Shown here piece by piece: positions 22,231-32,645 of a stretch of 64,000 nucleotides of DNA. The DNA lies in assembly GCA_047967505.1 (NCBI GenBank), contig CM106541.1; one strand, written 5' to 3'. The notes beneath the pieces are model-generated. The model did not search any database and was not told the origin of the DNA. It worked only from the letters and a program-made list of their open reading frames with translations. Position 1 is the first letter of the stretch, and each line of letters opens with the position of its first letter. This DNA is from Dipteris shenzhenensis (lineage: Eukaryota; Polypodiophyta; Polypodiopsida; Gleicheniales). The translations under genes were made by a program, and so were the position numbers.

Positions 22231-22952
22231 TCACAATTCGTAGCAAGTGATGGCAGAACTCAAGGAATGAGGATTAAACATGTTGATCTCGACTTTTATT
22301 TTAGCCTTAAGACCAGATACAAATTTCCTCTTTTGTTCTTTCTCAGAAATTCTATCTATGGTTTGAAGTTGAATGAGAGATTGCCATAATCTCTCAATAT
22401 AAAAAGCAACAGTCTCTTTTTCTAATTGATGCAAACTATCCCATTGTTGACGGACTTTCGACTTGAATTGTGTCGAAAGAAAGTCTTTCTTTAATCTTTT
22501 CTTCAATTCCTTCCAAGTAGTTGGTCGTCTTTTACTGTTTTTGACTACATTCCGCCATAATGCCGCATTGTCAACAAGATGATTAACAACACATTTAATT
22601 TTGTCTTTTTCAGGAAACATTTCACCCTGGAAATAATCATCATGCTAGCTAATCCATGCTAAAACAAATTTTGCATTTTCTTCCCATCATATTTTTGAAA
22701 AGTAAAAGATTTTCCACTAATTTTATTTTCCTTCTTTTCTCTCAATGCAGATTTAATAGCTCTACAAATCACTCCCTCAGAATCGAATCCTGAAGTACTC
22801 TCATATCTCGCATGTCTCTTCCTTTTCTTTTTCTTAGTTCCCTCAAGCTCTTTCTCTAATTTTTGTCTATGATCTCTCTCTTGCAAAAGTTGAAGGTGAA
22901 GTGCATTAATTTGCTCTTGAACAATTGGAGATGGTGGGAGATGATGTGCCAT
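22231..22952 (-). pseudogene. Gypsy gag (two frames)
   Basis: Frame 22659-22952 has a charged coiled-coil-like start (LHLQLLQERDHRQKLEKEL) and ends FTFQKYDGKKMQ. Frame 22231-22620 carries the retrotransposon-gag core (NAALWRNVVKN, TTWKELKKRLKKDF, FVSGLKAKIKVEI). A short gap with stops at 22621-22658 separates them. Confidence 0.85.
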
Positions 22953-23928
22953 TTTGTGAAAGGGAATAAAAACAAATAAACTCTCTTAAACACTCAATAA
23001 AATAAAATTTACTCAATCGTTTTACTTATCTCTTGTGCTCTCGCCACCCAAGTTGAGAGTGTCCACCAAAGTTGCAAATCGTCTTCGCTAAGATCCGCAA
23101 TACCAACTTTACGATGCTATCAATATGTGAGAATATCTTCTTGACGCTTAGTGACAAGAGCTTTACAGCTTCTAGATGTTGCCAAATATGAAGTTGTTGG
23201 AGTAGAAGAGCTTCCAAAAACCAGCTTGGAGAAAGCTATCCGTTTGCTTGAGTTATGAGGGAAATAGTGAAAAAATAAGAGGGGTAGAAGAGGAGTAGAG
23301 AACTTTGATAAGTTGTTGAGAGCTTGATAACGTATCAGATAAGATCTCACTCTCTTATCTCACTAGAAAACTGCACTTATCATCTTCTTTCACATTTTGT
23401 GAGCTTTTCAACCATGATTAGTGCCTTTGAACCTGCTCAACCGCTCCACCATAGATCAAAACGGAGGAATGCATTCGGAGGGTTTGAAAACCCTATAGCC
23501 GGCTCAAGAGGCAGTTTCATCGCCAAAAGTTAAAGAGCTTATCACCTTCTCTCTCACACACGTGCGATGCAGATAGAGTTACTTGCTTTTTTTTTTCGGC
23601 CGGGCTATTTTTCGTCGATTGGAGAGGCTAGGAGGGCATAAGTATTAAAGTAGAGAGATATGAGTTGGAAAGGGAGGTATGAGAGAGAGAGAGACGGCCC
23701 ATCGGTGGCAATCATGAACAGAGAAGAGATTTTCTTTTTCTTCTAAAAAAGAATGACTTTAATAAAAAAGATAAGGGGGCCAAAAATTAAAATTCACATT
23801 TACCACTCTTCCAAGTACCATTTGAAGCTTTCCTTGAGATCTGTTTTAACGGCTGCTTCATCCCTCTTCCCAAGAACCCTCATGTGGCAAGTACCTCTCA
23901 CTTTAATCCCTCAAAGAGTGTAACCTTT
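22953..23928 (-). other. Untranslated leader of the gypsy element
   Basis: This roughly 980-bp stretch between priming site and gag has no supported frame. It is the expected position of packaging signals. Confidence 0.6.
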
Positions 23929-23940
23929 GCTCTAATACCA
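23929..23940 (-). promoter_or_regulatory. Primer-binding site for initiator tRNA-Met
   Basis: Adjoining the 5' LTR with one intervening base, the element's strand reads TGGTATTAGAGC, one mismatch from the plant initiator tRNA-Met 3' complement TGGTATCAGAGC. Confidence 0.9.
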
Positions 23941-23941
23941 C

Positions 23942-24682
23942 TGAAAGGTAAATTGCAATTCAAACAAATACAATAGCATCAAATATTGAATATGCACGAA
24001 AACTCATGAAAAGACAAGAGGCAATCACTAGGTACAATCTCCCTCCTCGAGGTGTGTGGCTCGTGATCCCACACCAAGAGTATTTATAATATTGAAATAA
24101 GTGCATGAGCCATTGATACAAGGTTATGTATTCATCTCCTTTTACCATACTTTTCTCTTCATCACTCCTTTTGCCATACATTTCTCTTTATCACTCCTTT
24201 ACTCACGATCTCATCCAAAATTACATGCCAAAAAGTAGGAAGGCTTTTAAGCACTCTCCCTTATCAAAATGTAATGACTCTTGGCCATTGAATACATTTA
24301 ATAGCACTATCATAAAACCATGGCATTTAGCCTTTATTCCTTTAAGCTTGTTTACTCCCATCAGTCCATGTCGTTTCCTGTACTCGATAAACCAATTCAC
24401 CATTAGTAGAAAACTAATTAATCAAATACTTATCAAAATAATATACATAGAATATCAATGATTAACCAATCATGCTAAGTAATGGTCTTTACAAATGACT
24501 ACCCATTAATGTGAGTATTTCTTAATGGCATCACCCGTGATACTTATTAATGGCACACATTTATTTAGCCATCCCTGACTAAACCATTCAAGTATTAATA
24601 GAACCCCCGCCACGTCTAGTGCGATCCTATAAATACTTTACGTCATTTCGAACAAGAGTTTTGAGAAATACTTCTCATAACA
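23942..24682 (-). repeat. 5' LTR of the gypsy element (741 bp)
   Basis: This full-length LTR carries TATAAATA on the element's strand (24081-24088), within the block missing from the other LTR. The right edge TAACA abuts the target duplication CAGAT at 24683. Confidence 0.93.
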
Positions 24683-24687
24683 CAGAT

Positions 24688-27052
24688 ATGGCAATGCTTC
24701 GATGGACAAGGAGACTATCGGAAGATGTGAACTCAGGGCTTTTCCCCAAGAGGCAAGGAAGGCTGAGAGTGGAAGATTGGGGCCAATTACAATACTCAAC
24801 ACCTCATACAAAGTGATTGTGAAGGCACTGGCCTTGCGAATAAGGGACATATGCAACTCAGTGGTGGATGTAGAACAAAACAGATTTGTTAAGGGTCGGG
24901 ACATTTATGAGAACATTCTGAATGTAGCTACATCGCTCGATTATGCTTGTGAATATGGTCAGAGGGTACCATTATTTGGGCTTGACTTGGATGAGGCCTA
25001 TGATAGGGTTCATTGGGATTTCATCCTTGCGGTTTTGGAAAAATTGGGGTTCACAGAGCTTCTTGAGAAAGGTCAAATGCATGTTCGAAAATGCTGCAAC
25101 AATCTTATTCATTAATGGAGGAACCGTGGCCCGTTTTGAGCTCAAGAGATTGCTGAGGTGAGGATCCCCCCTTGCCCCCCTTTGGTTTTCCATGTGCATC
25201 GTGCCCCTTATTCAAGCCGGTGAAGGCCAACGTGGAGAAATTCAAGGGGCGCCTCTTCCTATGGACAATCAACTTTCCTATGAGTTATTTGCCAATGGCA
25301 CAGTAGTTGCCACGCAGGAAGATGAAGTTCAAGTTGTCCGACTTCTTGAAGTGATTGATTGCTTCAGTATAGCATCAGGGTTAAAGTGTTGTCTCAACAA
25401 TCATTACTAATTCGCTCTAGTCTAGGAGTCACAATTGTGTTGTGCGGAAAGATTGTCAGGTATTTTGGAGCCCCCATCGGTCTAGGAGTGACTCTATGCT
25501 AGCGATTTGAATGGTTTAAGTCAAAATTCAACGCCAAACTAAGAGCTTGGAATGGTGTTTCATTGGGTTGGAATGCTTGGTGTTTGATAGTGGGCCACAT
25601 CCTGAGTCCTGATAGCTTTGGTCACCTACGTTGCTTCCATTTGGCAATTCAAGAAGACACATTGGCAAGAAATCAAACCCTTGCTCCATGGTTTTCTCTG
25701 GGTGGAGGATTCTAGCAAGAAGAAACTTCATTATATCCCGTGGTGGCAACACCTAAAATCTACCAAATTACAGGGGGGATTAATTTTTCAGACATCAGAT
25801 TTGGAATGTTGCACTTCTAGAAAGGTTGCTAGCCCGTCTCTTCGAGAGAGTAAGGCACCGTGGGTGGATGTTTATAAAGATTTCATCGTCTACACGAGTT
25901 CGAAAATGCGGAGGCCTCAACTAGTATGACGTATGAGTGTTGCAATTTCCACTTCTAATTAAAGTATTGGATTTGATCAATGTCTTAGTTCAAGCATGGA
26001 AAGCAATTGTCAGCATGTTAAGGTGGAAGGGCAGGAAAGGATTAAGGCGGGATGACAGCTTGTTGGAGGCCATATTGTGGAGCTCAGCTTCAGCAAGGGA
26101 GGGGGATGTTTTGTAGTTCATGACATAGCAACATGTATAGAAAAGGTATTAGAGTCTAGGGCAATCTATGGAATCTGGGAAGCGCAGACTGGAGGTCTCT
26201 ACAACAACTGAGGGTGACTTCTACCTTAATGGACGAGGAGAGTGACTTACTTTGTGCGGTTTTGGAAAGGGTTCTGGCCGACCGACTTTGTCAGTCTGCC
26301 GAAGGAACTGCGTCCCAGTGGTGTGTTGGAAAGACGCCCTTAAGCAAGGTGTCAACCAGACTAATCTATAGACATCTTATGGAGTCCCTTAGCATGCTCC
26401 CAGTCTTGAACAATAAATGGGGGCCTCAGGCGTGGTGGAAGGCAAGGCTCAAAGAAATATGGAAGGGCTGTGCATACTATGGAAAATTATTAATCACTGG
26501 TTGCCGATGAAGGCAAAGTTGTGGTGCAGCACTGGAAGACTTGAGGCGTCTCCTTTGGAAGTGCCCTATAGTCAGCAAAATTTGGAAGAAGCTTGAAGTG
26601 GTAGTTTGTCTTTCAGGGTTGATGTCCAGGTTCAAAATCGGATACCAGTGGACCATGCTTGTCCTAGGTGATACCTTTAAACTACCATCAATGTTGGCGG
26701 CAAGATGGATTTATTTAAGGGCCACTGTGATCCTTGGCATTTGGGAGATGAGGAATAGAAATTCATTTCGACATAAAGTCCAGTTGGGATTAGGGTCCCG
26801 GTGACCTTTGTCTTGGTTAGGGTTTTTCTTCATGATTTTGGAATTTTTTGGGAAAAACAAGGATCCTATTGTAAGTCACACTTTGTTGTCGGTAGAAGCT
26901 AATCTGCTTGTAGGGTACGATGGCATGGGCTATTTATAGCATAGGCCAAGGGTACGTAACCCTATTAGGCAAAGTTTTGTAATTTGGTCCGGTTTTGAAG
27001 GACTGACCACCCTTCTAATACAAACAGATTTTGTTTTAAAAGAAAAAAAGAA
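24688..27052 (+). mobile_element. LINE fragment, 3' half of the split copy
   Basis: The reverse transcriptase resumes directly after the gypsy insertion. Pieces are GPITILNTSYKVIVKALALR (24780), FVKGRDIYENIL, the catalytic block LDLDEAYDRVHWDF (24980-25020), then C-terminal remnants (WNGVSLGWNAWCL near 25550; a degenerate zf-RVT cluster at 26520-26790). It ends in a 3'UTR-like stretch and the A-rich tail AAAAGAAAAAAAG at 27040-27050. Many stops; inactive. Confidence 0.85.
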
Positions 27053-27059
27053 GATGAAG

Positions 27060-27420
27060 AGGGTCTTTATTATAAGCCCTTACCACGAGGATACATAGCA
27101 AAGGTGCAGTACAGGTGGACCAGTTGGACGCCAAGCATTTATGTCTGAAACTACCTCCTCTGCATCCACAAGGTGCATTGTTGTAGTCTGGATGAAGCTA
27201 GGTGCCACTAGCTTAGCGGGTTGCAAGCAATAGATTCCATCAAGGGCTTGTAGTACAACACGCGAGCACACAATTTGTCCAACTGTGGTAGCCACCCACA
27301 TGGGCAATCGCTCCCACTTTATCATCTGCCTACAAGTTGCCCAAAAGAGAAAAATTCCAAGGAAAATCATTGGACTCATTGGGACATTCAAATGCACTGA
27401 ATGCCTAAATTGCTAAGGAA
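27060..27420. other. Unassigned stretch
   Basis: The longest frame (- strand, 105 codons) reads FLFWATCRQMIKWERLPMW and resembles no family I know. It lies between a LINE tail and a copia gag remnant. Confidence 0.3.
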
Positions 27421-28120
27421 TTGTTGAATCATACAACCTAAGGGTTACAACTTCATCATGAGGCAGCTTCACAAGAGTCTCATCCATCATGTAGATGAGC
27501 GCAAAACTGCAAAAGCCAAATGGGACGAGCTACAAAAGTTGTATGGTTCACGTGGTAAGCATTCAAAAATCTCTTTTTATTAAAAAAAAAATCACTCTGA
27601 TTGTAAAAGTGGTGAAGACCTAGGAACATTCATCTTCAAGATGAAAAGTCATATGGTGTGCAACAATTATCAGTTAGTGCAAAATTTGATGAAGAAGATG
27701 CCATAGCCGCGTTACTTAAGGTTGTCTAAAAAATTTATCTAGCCTTCGTAACAACACTCAAGAATGCTCCCAATCCTTCATATGAGAGATTGATTTCTTC
27801 ACCCTTTCTTCATTATTGGACGAGGAAAAGAGGGTCAAAGAAGACAAGGGAGCATCTAACATGATCCCAAGCTTAGCCTTGATTGCATCAAAAACTTTGA
27901 AGTGCTGTTTTTGCAAAAAGAAAGGACATATTGAGTAAAAGCACTAGGATCCAAAGAAGAATCACTATGCCAAGTGTAGAGAAGCAAGTCACCTATCCTG
28001 AAAATGTGGTGGTAAGAAAGAAGAAAGCAATGTGGTGACTATACTACCATCAAGTGATGATATTCTCTATGCCCATGCTTGTAAAAATACTACCTTATAC
28101 ATGCCTAAGATATAAAGGCA
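27421..28120 (+). pseudogene. Ty1/copia gag remnant
   Basis: Broken frames include DLGTFIFKMKSHMV, YERLI, and a doubled CCHC-like region near 27900-28010 (CCFCKKKGHIE, then HYAKCREASHLS.KC), as in the gag of copia elements. No protease, integrase or polymerase follows. The 3' LTR begins within 80 bp, so pol was deleted. Confidence 0.65.
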
Positions 28121-28198
28121 TTATCCTTTGTAATCTAAGTTGGTAGGATTTAATGTGTAGCCAATGTAATCCTCTCCCAGTGTCATATTGAGCAGGAG

Positions 28199-28561
28199 TG
28201 TTAAGAATCATGGTTAGAGGAACAGTACCTAGCAAAGTGAGTGAAGGCACACGATTCTCAAGGAAAGAGGAACATGGATCATGAAGGCACATGGTTCTCA
28301 TGGAAGTAAGTGTGTGGATGTTGGATGTAACAAAGTGTGTGGCTCCTAACCCAAAAGGGTGGAACCCTTGGCCTCTATTAAAAGGTTTAACAGAGTCTTA
28401 TCTACATGGTTTGAAATACAGTGGACTTACCTTTGTACAGCCAAAGTCTATCTTGTGGTCTATAAGTCTTCTATCTCCTTCCTCTTCTTGCATATAGCTT
28501 TCGATTCTTTCACTTCATAGCTTCCATTGTGCATTAGTCTCTCGAGCATGCGATGCTAACA
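28199..28561 (+). repeat. Copia-type LTR (363 bp)
   Basis: This segment starts TGTTAAGAATCATGG and ends GATGCTAACA, giving the short inverted termini TGTTA/TAACA typical of copia LTRs. A purine-rich stretch (GAGCAGGAG) directly precedes it. It follows the gag remnant, so it is the 3' LTR of a deleted element. No matching 5' LTR was found in the window. Confidence 0.65.
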
Positions 28562-29345
28562 TTTTCTTCTCCCTTATTATCCTCCTTTACCCCCTTTGTC
28601 CTCCCTTCCTCTCAATAGTGCCCCTCTGGCCCCTCTTTCCAACTGCCTCCCTCCCAACTCATGAGTACACTTACTTATACCCCCCTTTAACCTTCCCCTT
28701 TAACTGCCTTACCCACTTGTGAGCTCACCTTGCAAACCCCCACATGATGCCTTGAGATTTATAGCTATATTTATGCCTCCCTTCATCCCCCCCACCTCCC
28801 TCACTACCCGTCACCCCTAGCAAATGCACCTCAATGTAGACCACCTTACTCCGTTTCCTTACCCCGCACTCCCCTTACCCTTCCTTACTCCCCTCCCTTG
28901 CCACTCCTTCCCACCCTGGCTTGTGCCCACCACCCCTTACCCTCCTTACTCCCTCCTTACTCCCTCCTTATCCCTCATCAATGATCACCCCCCTTTTTTA
29001 ACGCCCCTTCCCCCTCGTGGATCATTTCCATGATCCCCTACCCCTCCCTCAACGCTCCTTTTAACCCCCTTCTCTTGTGGGTTGTGTGCTACAGTCCCTT
29101 TCCTATGTCCTACTCCTTACTCCACTCCTTTAGCCCTTGTTACTCCCCTTCCTTGCCCCACCTCCTCCCTCCTCTCCCCTCCCTTACCCCACCTCCTCCC
29201 TCCTCACTCCCCTCCCTTACCCCACCTCCTCCCTCCTCACTCCCCTCCCTTACCCCACTTCAACCCTCTTATTACCTTCCAAAAAGAGGATGGAAGCTAC
29301 CTCCTCCATCACGGCCAAACAAAAGTTACCCCTTCCTCACCCTCC
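28562..29345 (+). repeat. Pyrimidine-rich tract with 33-bp tandem repeat
   Basis: Almost 800 bp are strongly C/T-biased on the + strand. Positions 29145-29258 are a tandem array of about 3.5 units of 33 bp (CCCCTCCCTTACCCCACCTC...). The proline/serine/leucine translations are artefacts. Confidence 0.85.
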
Positions 29346-29349
29346 TTTA

Positions 29350-29710
29350 AAAAATGAATAGATGGATAAAAGGGAATGGAAGGCAGGGAATAAACTCAAG
29401 GGAAACAAAAACAAAGAGAGGGGAGAGGAAGCAAACTAAGGGGAGGGAAATGAACAAAATGGATGGAAGGGAATCATAAACAAAAGGAGGGAAGGAAACA
29501 ACTAAGGGGAGGGGAAAGAAATGAACGAAAAGGAGGTGAGGAAAACAAACTGAGCGGAGGGGCAGAGAAAACAAATGGAAGGAAACGAATGAAAGGGGGG
29601 GAAAGGAGATGGATGGATGGAGATGAAACTAATGGAGGGGAAAGAGAAATGACAAATAGAGAGGGTGCCTTTGGTTTGAAAGAAGAGCACAAACGTAAGA
29701 TGAATTGAGG
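29350..29710 (+). repeat. Purine-rich tract
   Basis: About 350 bp are G/A-biased on the + strand (GGAAGGGAA, GGAGGGAAA, GGATGGATGG). It directly follows the pyrimidine tract, so the two could pair loosely or form triplex DNA. Confidence 0.8.
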
Positions 29711-32250
29711 GAAGAGTACAAATCAACAATTTGTATTTATCCATGGAGAGGAGAGTACAAATATATGACAATTTATCCTATTCAAAGGAGAACAAATGTA
29801 AGACTAAACAATTTATTTTTGTGATCCAAATTGAGGAAGAACCTAAGAGGACATCACACACATTTAAAATTTTAAATCTGAATTCAATTTCTAAGTTTAA
29901 CTTGTATTTTCACTCCTTTTATAATTTAGTCACATTTTTTCCCCTTGTCTTCCTTTCCTTATATTTTTCTCTTTATTTTTATTCCATTTAGTTTTCTACA
30001 ACACCAAACACATTTAGTTCTAACTGTTTCCTTTTTTTCTTCCATTTAATTCCTCTAGCTCTTGACAAAATCTATTATAATTGTTAAAATCTTGTAATTT
30101 GTTGAGAAATTTTAAATTTTAAATAAGTCTCATTATTAATTTGATTTCAAAAGATCAAAAGTTGACATCATATGTTGTTGAGTCTCGCATGTATAAAGAA
30201 GGTGCTCACCAAGCATTATTTCTGGAGGATCATACCTCAACTTTGATCCATCCATCATTTCTTTCTACAAAAGGACAAGCATGCTTTCCTAGGTAGCCTA
30301 GTTGCCTTTTCATTTACAGGTATGCAGTGTGCATGAATGCTATAAATACTATTATGTTACTGCTGCTGTGGGCTAGCCTAGCTTTAGGATGCAAGACAAT
30401 CACACAAATTGATGGTCCATTAACATTACACCCTAGCATACACCTTGGACCTTGGTGGATGTAGTGGAAGCGCATTCAACAACAATGGATGGTAGGGCTT
30501 GAGCATTTCCAAGAGAAGCATGGTTTGGAGGTTGTGTATATCAAGTAAAAACTAGCCCTCCATGGGAGTGGTCATTTGCAATGTGCCTATTGGTTTCACA
30601 AAGAGGAAGGAGAATTTCTACCCCAAATCCTATACTGTAATATGAGTTAATAGAGCAATATGATTGTTAAGTTGCTTTGTGGTAACAAAGTGTTGAATTC
30701 ATAGAACGAGAGTATAAATGTGTTGTGCTCTCAGTTAATATCATCATATTTTGCATTATGTGATGAATGGATCAGTTTAATTATCACATGGATCTCTATC
30801 ATTGTTTGTATATATAGAAACCGCTTCTCCACTTGTTGAATATGGACTTTGATCATGGCATCTACATGCAGGCATCCAAAAGATTCAATGAGTCTTTTTT
30901 TTCAATGTCAAAAGATGGACTTTGGATAGCATTTCTAAACTAGGGAGAACAAGGAGCAAGAAAGCTAGAATAACATGAGCTAAGTAGAGGTGCAACAAAA
31001 CTCACAATCTAGAAAGAGTCAAATCATGAATGAAATTATGTGCACCCTCTCCCAATTAAATTCGTGTATAGTTGCAGCCTGAGAGAGGGTGGGTGTGCAC
31101 TATAGATGAATGGGGGAAAATCCACGAGGAACGAGTATGTGTTAGTAGGTTTGCTATACCTATTGGTTGAGATATTTTCTTTTGCTCATGGTTTCCATGG
31201 TTCAAGACTTTGGCTAGTGACTTTGATTAGTGACTCTGATTAGTTGGGAAGAACCTTTTAGTATCTAAATTAGAAGGCTTAAAAAAGCCCCTTTTGTTGA
31301 GGCCACATACTATATTTACATATTATGAGTGACCCCATATTAGTTTTGACATTGAATGCAAGTAAACACTAAGAGCTCGTTCATGTGAGAGGGCCTGCTC
31401 TGCAACCTGGTTGCCTCTAAGAAACCTTAGGTTTTTTAAAATTGTGTTTCCCCACAACTTGGAGCCCACTAGCAAGAAGCAGGGAGCAATGCGAGTGAGT
31501 AATGGAGAAGTGAGTGGTGGTGGAGTGCTGAAATGAAGAATCACATGTGCTAGGCAACTGGTTGTAGATGGTGGAGGGGATGGTTGCCCCACGAGTACTC
31601 GTCAAAAAATGCCTTTTCCTGCATAGCTTGGGTACGCACATGTAGATGGTGGTCTGACCACCTCGCCCAGTTCACAAGTCAGGTGCTACTTTGGGCCCTG
31701 GTGGGGATATCAATCCCTGGAGGCCTCCATTTGAGCACCTAGGTGCCCGAAACCGGCCTCTCGAGAAAGGGCCCTTAGAATTGGTCCCCATGCCCAGGAA
31801 ATCTCAATCGGGAGGAGTTGAGATCACCAGCAGCCCGCTGAGCCCTACTCTGTGGTCTTTCTGCTCACAGATGCACATCCGAGTCCCCATGCTGGTAGCC
31901 CGCTCTCCAATTTTGCTCAGCACATGCATAGGTGGTGTGCTAGACCAATGGCGCCTCGCACGATAGGCATGGCACATTCAATGCAAACCTGTTTTTGGAA
32001 CAGGTTGCCTGACAATCAACTTCTCTGGCTCCCAAGGGGTGCCCCGGCCCAACTTGTTTGAGATATCCGACGCTGCTGCCCTAGAAATCACGGAGCGGTT
32101 CCATCAATTCGTCGCATGGGGACGTGTTGGATCGTCTGGAAACTCCTTTTCGGTCGAGATCACCGTCTCAGAGGGACCTGCTCTTAAGGCAACAAGAGTG
32201 TTGGCTGCGGGAAGAATGTATTTGTGGGTAGGTTATTAGGAAGACCCAAG
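29711..32250. other. Intergenic, nothing recognised
   Basis: Low-coding sequence with AT-rich patches (29850-30150). No LTR pair, LINE motif, RNA gene or supported frame was found. The part after about 31650 is the upstream flank of the transporter gene. Confidence 0.45.
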
Positions 32251-32253
32251 ATG

Positions 32254-32302
32254 CACGTGAATATTCTGTTAAGGATCTTTTAAGCTAATGAATATTCACG
32301 TG
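32254..32302 (+). promoter_or_regulatory. Inverted pair of G-boxes upstream of the transporter
   Basis: CACGTGAATATTC (32254-32266) and its exact reverse complement (32290-32302) are 23 bp apart. Each carries the G-box CACGTG bound by bZIP and bHLH factors. The pair lies 68-116 bp before the start codon. A related half-site GAATATTCTG recurs at 32327. It could act as a light- or ABA-responsive element if upstream of the transcription start, or as a hairpin if in the 5'UTR. Confidence 0.6.
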
Positions 32303-32369
32303 AATCCGTGACCCGAGGATCTCTTTGAATATTCTGATTAAGATTGAAGATGAAGAGCTGAGCGAAGCC

Positions 32370-32645
32370 ATGGCGGTTCCCAGGGCATCATCATCAACCT
32401 CCCCTTCGCGTGGAGAGCCTTCCTCTCTCGAGATCAGTGGGCAGCCCAGCAGGCAGAATTCCGTCTTGTTTGCCTTCGACACCTCCAATCATGCAGCAGA
32501 CCAACACCACCATGCAACCCTTTTCGAAGACCCCCCTTCCAATATTGCCGCACCCAGAATCCCTTCAGCCCTCGGAACCCAACATTCCGTTCCGTTGCTC
32601 CGTGCTTATCAATTGGTCGGAATCACCTTCTTCGCTGTCACTAGT
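32370..32645 (+). CDS. Transporter exon 1
   Basis: Codons 1-92, ending AVTS in phase 0 before donor GTACGT. It encodes the cytosolic N-terminus and the first half of TM1. Confidence 0.85.

Larger units (their letters stand above)
18162..24682 (-). mobile_element. Complete Ty3/gypsy chromovirus with both LTRs, inserted in a LINE
   Basis: A full-length LTR retrotransposon on the - strand. LTRs are at 18162-18613 (3') and 23942-24682 (5'), both TG...CA, flanked by the perfect 5-bp target duplication CAGAT (18157-18161 and 24683-24687). The priming site next to the 5' LTR matches initiator-methionine tRNA with one mismatch (TGGTATTAGAGC), and a purine tract precedes the 3' LTR. The internal order is gag, CCHC knuckle, protease, reverse transcriptase, RNase H, integrase, chromodomain, which is a chromovirus. 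Stops and frameshifts break the polyprotein, so it is dead. The LTRs remain similar outside large deletions. Confidence 0.95.

Noticed and set aside
28824-29360. Proline-rich proteins in three frames
   Set aside because: These are translations of a C/T-rich tandem repeat and all frames look alike in composition.
32325-32369. Earlier start for the transporter (TTG at 32325)
   Set aside because: TTG is not a normal plant start. The first in-frame ATG after the TGA at 32301 is 32370.
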